64,000 nt of DNA from Helicobacter pullorum NCTC 12824 (GTDB lineage Bacteria > Campylobacterota > Campylobacteria > Campylobacterales > Helicobacteraceae). Where the stretch lies: positions 1 to 64,000 of the forward strand of contig NZ_JAERIT010000002.1 of NCBI RefSeq assembly GCF_017979475.1. The letters run 5' to 3'. Numbering within the stretch: position 1 is the first letter of the stretch; each line of letters begins with the position of its first letter. The notes under the pieces were generated by a model. The model had not been told where the DNA came from. It saw only the letters and a program-made list of their open reading frames with translations, and made no database searches. Of the stretch, positions 17,695 through 27,271 are shown in pieces. The position numbers and the translations under genes are program-made.

Positions 17695-18615
17695 ATGAGG
17701 CATTTTCTTACATTAGCAGATTTTAGCAAAGAAGAAATTTTAGAGATTCTACAAATTGCTGCAACACTTAAAAAAGATTTAAAAGCAGGGAAAACAAGCA
17801 ATCTTTTAGAAAAAAAGACTCTTGGAATGATTTTTGAAAAAAATTCTACAAGAACTCGAGTAAGCTTTGAAACAGGGATTTATCAACTAGGGGGACAAGG
17901 CATATTTCTCTCTAGCAATGACACACAACTTGGCAGAGGAGAGCCTATCAAAGATACCGCTAGGGTGCTTTCTTCTATGGTAGATTTAATTATGATGCGC
18001 ACACACGAACATTCAAGATTAGAAGAATTTGCACATTACTCTAAAATCCCTGTTATTAATGGTTTGAGTGATAGCTTTCACCCTATGCAACTTCTAGCAG
18101 ATTATCTCACTATGCAAGAATGCCAAAAAGATCAAAACCCCATTGTTGCTTACATTGGTGATGGCAATAATATGGCACACTCTTGGCTTATGCTTGCTGC
18201 AAAACTTGGCTTTGAACTTAGAATCGCCTCGCCAAAAGGATACGAAGTTTGTCAAAAAATTTTCCAAAAAGCTCAAGAATTTGCTAAAATTTCAGAAGCA
18301 AAGCTAATTTTGACACAAAACCCTCAAGAAGCTGTTTTAAATGCCGATGTTATCACAACAGACACTTGGGCTTCAATGGGACAAGAGAGAGAAAAAGAAA
18401 CAAGAAAAAAAGCATTTGAAGGCTATTGTGTAGATAAAAATCTAATGAATCTATCCAAAAAAGATTCTATCTTTTTGCATTGTTTGCCAGCATACCGCGG
18501 ACAAGAAGTCAGTGAAGAAGTATTAGAATCTACACAAAGTAAAATTTTTTTAGAAGCAGAAAATCGCTTACATGCACAAAAAGGAGTTATGGTTTGGCTA
18601 CACCAAAACCGCTAA
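17695..18615 (+). CDS. argF: Ornithine carbamoyltransferase ArgF
   Basis: ArgF makes citrulline from ornithine and carbamoyl phosphate. With start ATG 17695 (AAGG upstream) the protein is 306 residues, the normal length; the in-frame ATG at 17653 adds 14 residues with no support. Seen: [12 protein letters not shown] at the N-terminus, the carbamoyl-phosphate loop [12 protein letters not shown] near residue 45-56, [27 protein letters not shown] near 124, DTWASMGQE near 223 and [11 protein letters not shown] near 262. The last codons overlap the next gene by 22 bases. Confidence 0.95.
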   Translation: MRHFLTLADFSKEEILEILQIAATLKKDLKAGKTSNLLEKKTLGMIFEKNSTRTRVSFETGIYQLGGQGIFLSSNDTQLGRGEPIKDTARVLSSMVDLIMMRTHEHSRLEEFAHYSKIPVINGLSDSFHPMQLLADYLTMQECQKDQNPIVAYIGDGNNMAHSWLMLAAKLGFELRIASPKGYEVCQKIFQKAQEFAKISEAKLILTQNPQEAVLNADVITTDTWASMGQEREKETRKKAFEGYCVDKNLMNLSKKDSIFLHCLPAYRGQEVSEEVLESTQSKIFLEAENRLHAQKGVMVWLHQNR

Positions 18616-19028
18616 TTAATCATACCAAACAAGATAATCTTGAAATTCTCAAACAAGCTATCATTGAAGCAAAAAATAATATAATCACACTTCCAACGCC
18701 TTTAGATAAAATCATCGATGAAGAATCTTTGCCTTATTGCTTCAAGGATTCAAATAATGAAGAATATTATCTACTCCCATCTCATATCATCAAAACGCTC
18801 TTAGAATCTGCCAAAAAACTTCAAAGAGATAGATATCTTTTTCAACTAGAGCAAGAAATTCACAAAAATATGCCCATTGATTTTGAAGATGTATGGTGCA
18901 TTGCCATAAAAGAAATAGGCAAAAATTTCCAAAAAGATCCCAAGCGTCTTATTAAAAATATCCGAAAACGCTATCCTTATTTGTTTATAGATTTTCAAAA
19001 CTTTAACCCACTTCAAAATCCTTTATAA
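18594..19028 (+). CDS. UPF0763 / DUF2603 family protein, function unknown
   Basis: The 144-residue protein belongs to a family found in Helicobacter and Campylobacter. Recognisable parts are [22 protein letters not shown] near residues 60-82, ELEQEI-like [18 protein letters not shown] about 86-103 and [14 protein letters not shown] near 128-141. The start is TTG at 18594, 7 bases after a good AAGGAG and inside the end of argF, so the two genes are translationally linked. It is probably cytoplasmic, with no membrane segment. No function is known. Confidence 0.8.
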   Translation: MATPKPLINHTKQDNLEILKQAIIEAKNNIITLPTPLDKIIDEESLPYCFKDSNNEEYYLLPSHIIKTLLESAKKLQRDRYLFQLEQEIHKNMPIDFEDVWCIAIKEIGKNFQKDPKRLIKNIRKRYPYLFIDFQNFNPLQNPL

Positions 19029-19044
19029 CTCCAAGGAATCTTTT

Positions 19045-20412
19045 ATGCAAGAAATAGATTTTAAAAAATTCGCAAAATTCTCCAAACCCGGACCACGCTA
19101 TACAAGCTATCCAACCGCTATTGAGTTTAGTGAAGCCTACACCTATGATTCTTATATTAATGATTTACAAAATGACACAAGCCCACTTTCTTTGTATATA
19201 CATTTGCCTTTTTGTCGAAGTGCTTGCTACTTTTGTGGTTGCAATGTCATTTATACCAGCAAAGAAGAAAATAAAACTTTATATTTAGAATATCTCAAAA
19301 AAGAATTAGAGATTTTAAAAAACACTTTAAATTGTAATAAACAAGTCTATCAACTCCATTTTGGTGGTGGAACGCCAACCTTTTTTAATGCCAAAGAGCT
19401 TGAGATTCTAATTACAATGCTTAAAAACACTTTCCCAAACTTTGATAAAGAAGCAGAAATTGCCTGTGAAATTGATCCGCGATTTTTTACCAAAGAGCAA
19501 ATGGAAGTTTTAAAAAATGGTGGTTTTAATCGCTTGAGTTTTGGGATTCAAGACTTCAATCCTAAAGTCCAAGAGGCTATCCATAGGATTCAACCTTTTG
19601 AGCTTGTAGAAAGTGCTATATCCACTGCTAGAGAATACGGAATCACTTCAATTAATTTTGATTTAATCTATGGACTTCCATATCAAACTTTAAAATCTTT
19701 TCAAGAAACACTCAAACAATGCCTAAACCTCAATCCAGACCGCTTTGCCATTTTTAATTACGCTCATGTGCCTTGGATTAAGAAAACTATGCGAAAAATT
19801 GATGAAACCACCCTGCCAACCCCAGAAGAAAAACTTAATATTCTAAAAACTACCATTCACACCTTGCAATCCTATGGCTACAAAATGATTGGAATGGATC
19901 ATTTTGCAAAATCTAATGATGAACTCTTTAAATCCATACAAAAAGGGCAATTAAGACGAAATTTTCAAGGATACAGCACCAAAGGCGGAACGCAAACTAT
20001 CGGCATAGGCTTAACCTCTATTGGAGAAGGGGTAGATTATTATGCACAAAACTATAAAGATTTACCCTCTTATCAAAATGCCATAGACAAAGGCATTTTA
20101 CCCTTTTTCAAAGGAATTAAACTAAGCATTGATGATAAAATCAGAAAAGCAGTTATTATGCAGCTAATGAGCAATTTTCAATTAAATTTCAAAAATATTG
20201 AAGAGCAATTTAATATTTCTTTTGAAGATTATTTTAGAGATTCCCTAAAAGAACTCGAGATTTTTGAACAAGAAGATTTAATTACACTCTCAAAAGAAGG
20301 CATTAAAGTCAGTCAAACAGGCACTTTACTCATTCGCAATATTGCTATGGCATTTGATTCCTACCTCAAAAAAATTAATCCCACTCAAAATGTTTTTAGC
20401 AAAACAATTTAA
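19045..20412 (+). CDS. hemN: Oxygen-independent coproporphyrinogen III oxidase HemN
   Basis: This radical-SAM enzyme decarboxylates coproporphyrinogen III to protoporphyrinogen IX in haem synthesis without oxygen. The 455-residue protein shows GPRYTSYPTAIEF near residue 15, then YIHLPFCRSACYFCGCNV (about 51-68), whose Cys-x3-Cys-x2-Cys binds the 4Fe-4S cluster, HFGGGTPTFF near 106 and EIDPRFFT near 145. The full length and the TSYPT segment favour true HemN over HemW. An AAGGA site precedes it. In H. pylori hemN is also followed by the glpC-like gene, as here. Confidence 0.93.
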   Translation: MQEIDFKKFAKFSKPGPRYTSYPTAIEFSEAYTYDSYINDLQNDTSPLSLYIHLPFCRSACYFCGCNVIYTSKEENKTLYLEYLKKELEILKNTLNCNKQVYQLHFGGGTPTFFNAKELEILITMLKNTFPNFDKEAEIACEIDPRFFTKEQMEVLKNGGFNRLSFGIQDFNPKVQEAIHRIQPFELVESAISTAREYGITSINFDLIYGLPYQTLKSFQETLKQCLNLNPDRFAIFNYAHVPWIKKTMRKIDETTLPTPEEKLNILKTTIHTLQSYGYKMIGMDHFAKSNDELFKSIQKGQLRRNFQGYSTKGGTQTIGIGLTSIGEGVDYYAQNYKDLPSYQNAIDKGILPFFKGIKLSIDDKIRKAVIMQLMSNFQLNFKNIEEQFNISFEDYFRDSLKELEIFEQEDLITLSKEGIKVSQTGTLLIRNIAMAFDSYLKKINPTQNVFSKTI

Positions 20413-20420
20413 GGTTGAAA

Positions 20421-21716
20421 ATGGCACATTTTGAAAACTACAATTATCTTCAAACAAGCGATGCTTGCGTCAAATGTGGGAAATGTCTCCCAGATTGCAC
20501 AATCTTCAACATCAATGGTGATGAAGCTACATCTCCACGGGGTTTTATTGACTTACTAGGCGCCTACCAAAGAAAAGAAATAGAACTCGATAAAAATGCA
20601 AAAGAAATTTTTGAAAAATGCTTTTTATGCACTACTTGTGTAAATGTTTGTCCAAATTCACTTCCAACAGATACACTCATTGAAAATATACGCTATGAAC
20701 TTGCCCAAAAATATGGGATTACTTGGTTTAAAAGGCTCTTTTTCTTTCTCTTAAAACACAGAAAAATTATGGATTTAAGCATGAAAATGGGCTCTCTTTT
20801 TGCACCTTTGTTGTTTAAAAAAACCAGTGATAAATCTTCTATTAAGCCCCGTTTTAAACTGCCTTTTATTCACAATAGAATCTTTGGTGCAATCCAGTCA
20901 AAAAGCTTCCTAAATTCCCATAAAGAATATCTCATCTACAATAATAAGCCCCAAAAAGTCGCTATTTTTATTGGCTGTCTAAGCAATTATAATTATAAAA
21001 ATGTGGGGGAATCTTTAATTTTTATTTTAGAAAAACTCGGGATTAACACTATGATACCCAAAAAACAAAAATGCTGTGGTGCTCCTGCATATTTCACGGG
21101 TGATTTTGAAAGCGTCAATCATCTCATCATAGAAAATATAGAATACTTTGAAAGCTTTATAGATGAAGTAGATGCGATTTTAGTGCCAGAGGCTACTTGT
21201 GCTGCAATGATTTTGGAAGATTGGGAAAAATTTATGGCAAAAAACCCCGCTTATCAAGAAAGAATCAAAAAACTCTTACCCAAAATTTATATGGCAACTC
21301 AATGGCTAAGCAACCACACAAATCTCAAAGAAAAACTCTCCTCTTTGCCATTTAACACCAAAGATACTTTCACCTATCATGATCCTTGCCACGCTAGAAA
21401 AGTGCTTAATATTTGGAAAGAGCCTCGCGAACTTCTTAATCAAAATTATTCCCTCATTGAAATGGAAGATTCAAATGCCTGCTGTGGATTTGGCGGAGTT
21501 ACCATGCAAACCGAACGCTTTAACCTTGCTAGCAAAGTGGGACAAAAAAAGGCACAGATGATTGGCAAAACACAAGCAAAATATGTTGTAGCCGAGTGTA
21601 GTGCTTGTCGTATGCAACTTAGCAACGCCCTTCATCAAGAAAATATTAATACCACTTTTATACATCCATTAGAATTAATTTGCAAAGCCCTAAAAAATGA
21701 TACTATGCAAATTTAG
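20421..21716 (+). CDS. Iron-sulphur/CCG-domain oxidoreductase subunit (GlpC/GlcF family)
   Basis: Proteins of this family pass electrons from FAD-linked dehydrogenases (glycolate, lactate or glycerol-3-phosphate) to quinone. The start ATG 20421 fits AAGG at 20411-20414. Residues 10-90 hold two 4Fe-4S motifs (CVKCGKCLPDC and CFLCTTCVNVCP). The rest has two cysteine-rich CCG domains, KKQKCCGAPAYFTGD near 215 and DSNACCGFGGVTMQT near 350, plus DPCHARK. H. pylori annotates the homologue as glpC, but glycolate or lactate oxidation is equally possible because no dehydrogenase partner lies nearby. Confidence 0.8.
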   Translation: MAHFENYNYLQTSDACVKCGKCLPDCTIFNINGDEATSPRGFIDLLGAYQRKEIELDKNAKEIFEKCFLCTTCVNVCPNSLPTDTLIENIRYELAQKYGITWFKRLFFFLLKHRKIMDLSMKMGSLFAPLLFKKTSDKSSIKPRFKLPFIHNRIFGAIQSKSFLNSHKEYLIYNNKPQKVAIFIGCLSNYNYKNVGESLIFILEKLGINTMIPKKQKCCGAPAYFTGDFESVNHLIIENIEYFESFIDEVDAILVPEATCAAMILEDWEKFMAKNPAYQERIKKLLPKIYMATQWLSNHTNLKEKLSSLPFNTKDTFTYHDPCHARKVLNIWKEPRELLNQNYSLIEMEDSNACCGFGGVTMQTERFNLASKVGQKKAQMIGKTQAKYVVAECSACRMQLSNALHQENINTTFIHPLELICKALKNDTMQI

Positions 21717-21738
21717 CTAAAATTAATGCTATATATTT

Positions 21739-21744
21739 TATAAT
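21739..21744 (+). promoter_or_regulatory. Predicted -10 for the chemoreceptor gene
   Basis: TATAAT lies 43 bases before the chemoreceptor ATG in a 70-base gap. A start near 21751 gives a leader of about 36 bases containing AAAAAGGA. Confidence 0.5.
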
Positions 21745-21786
21745 CTTGCAATTTTAATTTATAAATCATTTTAAAAAGGAATTATT

Positions 21787-23430
21787 ATGATTGGAAAAAA
21801 TCTATCACTTAAGAATCAATTATTTATTGGTTTTGGTATCATCTTAGCATTTATCATTATAATTGCTATTACAGGTTATATAAAAATTAAATTTGTCAAT
21901 GATACGCTCACAGAAATCAGCGAAATCAATTCAGTCAAACAACGCTATGCGATTAATTTTAGAGGTAGTGTGCATGATAGAGCCATTGCAATAAGAGATA
22001 TTATTCTGCTTAATGACCCAAAAGATCTAGAAAATACTCTCAAAGAAATTAAAAACCTAGAAGATTTCTACCAAGATTCCGCAACAAAAATGGATGATAT
22101 TTTTAAAAATCCAAATATGGTAGATTCTAAAGATAAAGAAATTCTAACACGCATTAAAGGAGTAGAACAATCTACTATGCCCTTAATCCTCAATATCATC
22201 GAACTCAAAGCTCAAGGGAATACTCCACAAGCTGAGGCTTTATTACTTAGCAAAGCAAGAAGTGCATTTGTAAATTGGCTTGATGTTATCAATGAATTTA
22301 TCGACCATCAAGAAGCCAAAAATCAATCTCTCACTAATGTAGCAAGACAAGAGATTCAAAACTATCTTGATATTACAATTTGGTTAGCTGGAATCGCCTT
22401 TGTCATCGCTATTTTTATCGCTTCTTACATTACTCGCTTAATCATCTCTTCGCTTGGAGGCGAACCCAAAGAAGCTGTAAAAGTCGTCTTGAGTATTGCT
22501 AATGGAAATCTAAATACCCCTATTCAAACCAATTTTAAAGATAGTATGTTAGCCTCTGTAGAACAAATGCAAATCAAACTTAAAGAAATCGTTTCTGAAG
22601 TTGTGCATTCTTCAAAAGAACTCAATGAACATGCTAATGAAGTTGCAAAAAGCTCAGAAGAAGCCAAAGTATCTTCTTACCAACAACTTAGTAAATCAGA
22701 AGATTCCGTGAAAAAAATCCAGCAAGTCGTTGATGCAGTCAATCATGTTTCCAAAATTGCAAAACAAACAGAAGAAAACTCCGAATACACAACAACCCTT
22801 TCTAATAAAGGGATTGATGCTATGAAAACCACAATCAATGAGATAGAAAAAATCACACAAACCGTTTCTTCCTCATCAGAGCATATTCGAATGCTTGAAA
22901 AACATTCTCAAGAAATTAGTGGCAGTGCAGAACTCATCAAAGAAATTACAGACCAAACCAACCTACTTGCCCTAAACGCCGCTATTGAAGCAGCAAGAGC
23001 AGGTGAAGCAGGTAGAGGCTTTGCAGTTGTCGCAGATGAAATAAGAAAACTTGCAGAACGCACAGGTGTTGCGACTTCAGAAATTGCACGCATGATTGAA
23101 GTAATCCAAAACGAAACACAAACTGCCGTAGAAGCCATCCAAACTGCAGTCCCTCAAGTAGAAAAAGGAATGCAACTTGCCAATGAAGCTAGTGAGATAC
23201 TTGACCAAATCAATTCCCAAGCAACCGATTCACTTAATAAAGCAAAAGAAGTAACCGATGCAGCACAAAATCAAGTAGAAAATATGGAAACACTAGCCAA
23301 TGAACTTCAAGATATTTCAACAACATCAAGACACACCGCAAATTCTATGGAAAACAATACAGAATCTGCAAAAACACTCAAAGAGATTTCATCTATCCTA
23401 ACCAATCACATTGAACATTTTAAAATTTAA
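21787..23430 (+). CDS. Methyl-accepting chemotaxis protein with four-helix-bundle sensor
   Basis: This is a transmembrane chemoreceptor that controls CheA. In the 547-residue protein, TM1 is about residues 11-31; the periplasmic sensor (33-195) is helical and contains [19 protein letters not shown], typical of 4HB_MCP sensors; TM2 is about 197-217, followed by a HAMP region. The conserved signalling tip [20 protein letters not shown] lies near 385-425, with [11 protein letters not shown] after it. The C-terminal end (IEHFKI) lacks a CheR/CheB pentapeptide. The ligand cannot be told from sequence. The gene is transcribed alone, with its own TATAAT and a hairpin after the stop. Confidence 0.92.
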   Translation: MIGKNLSLKNQLFIGFGIILAFIIIIAITGYIKIKFVNDTLTEISEINSVKQRYAINFRGSVHDRAIAIRDIILLNDPKDLENTLKEIKNLEDFYQDSATKMDDIFKNPNMVDSKDKEILTRIKGVEQSTMPLILNIIELKAQGNTPQAEALLLSKARSAFVNWLDVINEFIDHQEAKNQSLTNVARQEIQNYLDITIWLAGIAFVIAIFIASYITRLIISSLGGEPKEAVKVVLSIANGNLNTPIQTNFKDSMLASVEQMQIKLKEIVSEVVHSSKELNEHANEVAKSSEEAKVSSYQQLSKSEDSVKKIQQVVDAVNHVSKIAKQTEENSEYTTTLSNKGIDAMKTTINEIEKITQTVSSSSEHIRMLEKHSQEISGSAELIKEITDQTNLLALNAAIEAARAGEAGRGFAVVADEIRKLAERTGVATSEIARMIEVIQNETQTAVEAIQTAVPQVEKGMQLANEASEILDQINSQATDSLNKAKEVTDAAQNQVENMETLANELQDISTTSRHTANSMENNTESAKTLKEISSILTNHIEHFKI

Positions 23431-23432
23431 TA

Positions 23433-23454
23433 AATACCCTTTTATAAGGGTATT
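23433..23454 (+). terminator. Hairpin after the chemoreceptor gene
   Basis: AATACCCTT (23433-23441) and AAGGGTATT (23446-23454) form a perfect 9-bp stem with a 4-base loop just after the stop codon. The T-run that should follow is displaced by several bases, so it is a likely but imperfect terminator. Confidence 0.55.
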
Positions 23455-23469
23455 CAAAAGCTTTTATAG

Positions 23470-23475
23470 TATAAT
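23470..23475 (+). promoter_or_regulatory. Predicted -10 for the ispDF operon
   Basis: TATAAT follows the chemoreceptor terminator and lies 27 bases before the ispDF start. A start near 23482 would leave a short leader with the GGAAGG ribosome site. Confidence 0.5.
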
Positions 23476-23502
23476 TTGATATTTTTTAATGGAAGGTAAA
23501 AT

Positions 23503-24663
23503 TTGACTCATTGTGTTACTTTAATATTGCTAGGCGCTGGAGATAGCAATCGCTTTAAAAAATATAAAGTCCCCAAAAAACAATGGTTGCGAGTTGGAGA
23601 TATTCCTCTTTGGCTTAAAGTCGCACAAGAAGTTAGTAATTATTACCCTTTCTCTAAACTTATCTTGAGTGCTAAAGAAGAAGAATTGCAATATATGCAA
23701 AAATATCTTGATTCCTTGGAGTTAAACTTTATTCTCACAAAGGGTGGCAGCACAAGACAAGAATCCCTCCAAAATGCGTTAATGGAAGTCAAAGAAGAAT
23801 ATGTTTTGGTTAGTGATATTGCGCGTTGCAACACTCCACAAAAAGTATTCCAAAATATCTTAGAGCAAATAAAAAATTTTGATTGTGTAGTGCCTTTTTT
23901 AAATATTCCAGATACCATTGCTTATGCAGATGACAAAACATTGCAATATCTCAAAAGAGAAAATCTCAAAATTATTCAAACTCCACAGCTTAGCAAAACA
24001 AATATCCTCAAACAAGCCCTACAAAAAGGCAATTTTACCGATGAAAGCAGTGCAATTGCAAATTTTGGTGGCAGCATTGGTTTTGTTCAAGGATCCCCTA
24101 AGGCAAGAAAAATCACTTTTATTGATGATTTGGATTCTATGCAATTACCTCCACCTAGCACAAAAACCATCATCGGAAATGGTAGCGATATTCATGCTCT
24201 AAAAAGCGGAAATGGCATTATTTTGGGTGGCATTAATATTCCATGTGATTTTGAACTTATCGCACATAGCGATGGGGATGTCTGTTTGCATGCTATTAGC
24301 GATGCTATTTTGGGTGGCATTGGTGCTGGTGATATTGGTGAGTGGTTCCCTGATAATAATAATGCTTACAAAAATGCAGATTCTGCACTATTGCTAAAAA
24401 AAATTGTTGATTTTAGCATTAATGTGGGTTATCAAATCACACAAGCGGATATTACTATTTTTGCCCAAAAACCAAAACTTTCGCCCTATAAAAATGCTAT
24501 GGAAAAGCGAATCTCAGAAATTTTAGAAATCCCACTTTTTTCTGTCAACGTAAAAGCCACAACAACAGAGCATTTGGGATTTATTGGGAGAGGAGAAGGG
24601 ATTATGGTGCAAGCAACTCTCACTCTAACATATTTTGATTGGAAAAACTATCACTTCAAATAA
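23503..24663 (+). CDS. ispDF: Bifunctional IspD/IspF enzyme of the MEP isoprenoid pathway
   Basis: The protein combines 2-C-methyl-D-erythritol 4-phosphate cytidylyltransferase and MECDP synthase. The fusion is usual in Epsilonproteobacteria. In the 386 residues, about 1-215 are IspD (LLGAGDSNRFKK, VPKKQWL, KGGSTRQESLQNAL, the last at about 85-98). About 225-386 are IspF, with the metal ligands NGSDIHAL near 226, IAHSDGDVCLHAISDAILGG, IGEWFPDN and the C-terminal TTTEHLGFIGRGEG. The start is TTG, 5 bases after GGAAGGT; no ATG is better placed. It heads a four-gene run in the same order as Campylobacter Cj1607-Cj1610. Confidence 0.95.
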   Translation: MTHCVTLILLGAGDSNRFKKYKVPKKQWLRVGDIPLWLKVAQEVSNYYPFSKLILSAKEEELQYMQKYLDSLELNFILTKGGSTRQESLQNALMEVKEEYVLVSDIARCNTPQKVFQNILEQIKNFDCVVPFLNIPDTIAYADDKTLQYLKRENLKIIQTPQLSKTNILKQALQKGNFTDESSAIANFGGSIGFVQGSPKARKITFIDDLDSMQLPPPSTKTIIGNGSDIHALKSGNGIILGGINIPCDFELIAHSDGDVCLHAISDAILGGIGAGDIGEWFPDNNNAYKNADSALLLKKIVDFSINVGYQITQADITIFAQKPKLSPYKNAMEKRISEILEIPLFSVNVKATTTEHLGFIGRGEGIMVQATLTLTYFDWKNYHFK

Positions 24664-24671
24664 GGGGTTTT

Positions 24672-25559
24672 ATGGAAATTTTAATTATAGAAAATGAAAT
24701 CTATTTGGCTCAAAGCATTTCTTCCAAACTAAGCCATTTTGGCTTTAACTGCGAGATTATACCTAGTATGCAAGAAGCTTTAGAATACGATAATGCGGAT
24801 ATAATTTTATTATCTACTAATATTTCTGGACAAAATTTTTATCCTTTAATTGAAAAGTTCAAAAATTCAATTATTATCTTGATGATTCCCTATATCAATG
24901 ATGAAACCGTAACGCGTCCTTTGCAAGCTGGTGCAAGCGACTATATTGTTAAGCCTTTTATGATTGATGAATTGATTAGAAAAATCAAACAACACACGAT
25001 TTTTAAACAAACCCAAAAAGAAATTGCATTTTATAGAGATTATTTTTGCAATTCCTTACTTACTCCCTCATACCAAATCAATACAAAAATTTCCTTTCCT
25101 CTTATTATCAAAAGCATATCCCAAAAAGCCATTGATATGTGTGTGGTAAATTACACAATCCACAAAAAATTGCAAATCAACTTCATATCGCTTTACAAAA
25201 ACAAAAATTATCAAGAATCCCTCAAACATTTACCCAAACAACAATTAACTTACATCATTGGCTTTGAAATACTCCAAAAATCAGAAAAAGAAGAATGTAT
25301 CAAAATGCTCAAAAACACTCCTGCTATACTCTCTTGTCTAGGCGGAGAAACCGATGATTTTTCAAATGTCTATGAGCTCCAAGTGCAAGAAATCTCACAA
25401 GGTTTTCAAGATATTTTAAGTATTGATGAATATGTCAAAACAATGATATTAAAATTTGAAAACAAATATCCAGATACCGAACTTAGCAAGAAGCTAGGAA
25501 TGTCAAGAAAAAGTTTATGGGAAAAAAGAAAAAAATATGGAATCACAAAGAAAAAATAA
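24672..25559 (+). CDS. HP1021-type atypical response regulator
   Basis: This is an orphan regulator resembling H. pylori HP1021 and C. jejuni Cj1608, which bind DNA, including oriC, and respond to redox rather than phosphorylation. ATG 24672 (AAGGGG upstream) gives 295 residues and was chosen over an in-frame start inside ispDF. The N-terminal receiver lacks the phospho-acceptor: DIILLSTN has Ser48 where Asp is expected, and the acid pocket is ENE, while the VKPF lysine motif remains. A middle region (110-255) is unassigned. The C-terminus ends in a helix-turn-helix (LSKKLGMSRKSLWEKRKKYG). ispDF lies directly upstream, as in H. pylori. Identity rests on architecture and neighbours. Confidence 0.8.
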   Translation: MEILIIENEIYLAQSISSKLSHFGFNCEIIPSMQEALEYDNADIILLSTNISGQNFYPLIEKFKNSIIILMIPYINDETVTRPLQAGASDYIVKPFMIDELIRKIKQHTIFKQTQKEIAFYRDYFCNSLLTPSYQINTKISFPLIIKSISQKAIDMCVVNYTIHKKLQINFISLYKNKNYQESLKHLPKQQLTYIIGFEILQKSEKEECIKMLKNTPAILSCLGGETDDFSNVYELQVQEISQGFQDILSIDEYVKTMILKFENKYPDTELSKKLGMSRKSLWEKRKKYGITKKK

Positions 25560-26736
25560 ATCCTTATTCATTGACAAAGAAGCTCTCTTTGCCTTAATGC
25601 TGTGTAAAGAGGGATTGCTCTATCCGCTTACCCATCTTATGAATCAGCAAGAAATGGAAGAGGTAGATAAAAATGGTTTATACAATTCCCAAACCTTTCC
25701 TTTTTCCTTTATCCTTGCACCCTCTGGAAAACGCAATCAAGAAGTTATTCAAAATCTCAAAAAAGGCGAAGTCGTTGATCTTGTTTATAATTATGAAATC
25801 TGTGGGCAGCTTATTACTGATTCCATCTTCCCTATTGACAAAAAACAGCGACTTTTTAAAATTATGAGTGGAGATATCTATTCTCAAAAAGCAAAAAACA
25901 TTTATAATAGGCTTGGAAATTTTGCTATATGCGGAGATTACACCCTCTATATCAAAGATAATTTATTTGCCGACAGAATCTCCAAAGAAAAAATTCTACA
26001 TGCCAAAAAAAATCTCCAAACACAAAATGCTACCTCTATAGTCCTAGATGCTTCGCCTGTAACTAGAATCCACGAGCGTATCTTCCGCCTAATTTTAGAA
26101 GAAGATACCCTGCTTGTTTTATTGCTACTACGCAAGCAAAATGAAGATATACTTAGCTTTGAGATTAGAAAGCAATGTTTGGAATATATTATTGAAAACT
26201 TTTTGCCAAAAAATAGAATTATCATTTTCCCTCTTGATGACATTTATCTTTTTGCAGGAGCACACGGCATTTTACTTGATGCTATTTTGTCTCAAAATTT
26301 AGGTTGCAATAAAATGGTAATTGGAGAAACTTACCCCAACCTTGCCATTTATTATGACAAACAAAAAATCTACTCCATTTTTGACACCACAAAAGATATT
26401 AAAATCAAAATTCAACTTTTAAGTGAATTTGTTTATTGTCAGCAATGTAGCACTATTGTTAGCATCAAAACTTGCCCTCATGGCAAACATCATCACATCA
26501 ATTATCACTCAAGATTCATTCAAGGCATCTTGCAATCTGGTTTAATTCCACCGACAATTTTAGTTAGGAAAGAAATTTCTGCAAAAATCCTTTCTCATCT
26601 TTTTCCCAACCGCTTTAACACACTCATCAAACAATTTGGAACAATGTTTGCAGAAAGCGGGATTATCAGCGAACAAAGCGAAGAAGATTTTTATATCAAG
26701 CTTGCAAATCTCTATAAAACACATTCATTAAATTAG
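25537..26736 (+). CDS. ATP-sulfurylase-like protein with degenerate active site
   Basis: The 399-residue protein follows the sulfate adenylyltransferase (Sat) fold: a PUA-like N-terminal part, AGAHGILLDAILSQNLGCNKM near residues 240-260 aligned with the Sat strand and helix before its catalytic loop, and a C-terminal TCPHG motif near 312 followed by RFIQGILQSGLIPPTILVRKEI, which matches the Sat SGTKLREML-PP region. The catalytic GRDHAG of true Sat is GETYPN here and the SGT is changed, so sulfate activation is doubtful. It starts 22 bases inside the regulator gene. The Campylobacter neighbour Cj1609 is annotated as a possible Sat. Function unknown. Confidence 0.7.
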   Translation: MESQRKNKSLFIDKEALFALMLCKEGLLYPLTHLMNQQEMEEVDKNGLYNSQTFPFSFILAPSGKRNQEVIQNLKKGEVVDLVYNYEICGQLITDSIFPIDKKQRLFKIMSGDIYSQKAKNIYNRLGNFAICGDYTLYIKDNLFADRISKEKILHAKKNLQTQNATSIVLDASPVTRIHERIFRLILEEDTLLVLLLLRKQNEDILSFEIRKQCLEYIIENFLPKNRIIIFPLDDIYLFAGAHGILLDAILSQNLGCNKMVIGETYPNLAIYYDKQKIYSIFDTTKDIKIKIQLLSEFVYCQQCSTIVSIKTCPHGKHHHINYHSRFIQGILQSGLIPPTILVRKEISAKILSHLFPNRFNTLIKQFGTMFAESGIISEQSEEDFYIKLANLYKTHSLN

Positions 26737-26743
26737 GATTCTT

Positions 26744-27271
26744 ATGAAAAACAAAAATTTCTTTTTAGATTTTAAAGACACAAAAGATTTTATCCAAAAA
26801 ATGTATCTAACACTCTTTTTTAGCGGCTTAAGCCCAAAAGCACCGGGGACAATTGGGACCATTGTAGCACTTCCATTTGGGTGGGCAATTTCTTATTATA
26901 TTGCTCCAAGCACACTTCTTTTGCTGGCACTTCTGCTAGGGGCAATTGGGATAAAGATTATCGATAATTACGAAAAACAAGGCTTATCGCACGATAGAAA
27001 AGAAATCGTTATTGATGAACTTGCTGGCGTTTGGATTAGCATTGCTATGATTGGTCATAGTTTATTTGCCCTATTTCTCTCTTTTATTCTATTTAGAATC
27101 TTTGATATTTGGAAGCCCTCTATCATCCATCGAGTAGATAAAAATGTAAAGGGGGGTTTGGGGGTTATTGGCGATGATTTATTGGCTGGTTTTTTTGCTG
27201 GGATATTAGGCTTGATTATCCTAAAAGCTCTTTATTATTTCCCTTCTTTGTATTCGTTTTTAAATATTTGA
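26744..27271 (+). CDS. pgpA: Phosphatidylglycerophosphatase A
   Basis: PgpA removes the phosphate from phosphatidylglycerophosphate to make phosphatidylglycerol in the inner membrane. The 175-residue protein has GLSPKAPGTIGTIVALPFGW near residues 29-48, whose P-GT-G is the family hallmark, the metal-binding motif IVIDELAGVW near 88-97 and DIWKPSIIHRVDKNVKGGLGVIGDDLLAG near 120-148 (read in parts). Hydrophobic segments at 38-70, 98-118 and 145-170 are membrane helices. AGGA precedes the ATG. It closes the ispDF operon and overlaps the convergent PilJ-domain gene by 37 bases. Confidence 0.92.
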   Translation: MKNKNFFLDFKDTKDFIQKMYLTLFFSGLSPKAPGTIGTIVALPFGWAISYYIAPSTLLLLALLLGAIGIKIIDNYEKQGLSHDRKEIVIDELAGVWISIAMIGHSLFALFLSFILFRIFDIWKPSIIHRVDKNVKGGLGVIGDDLLAGFFAGILGLIILKALYYFPSLYSFLNI

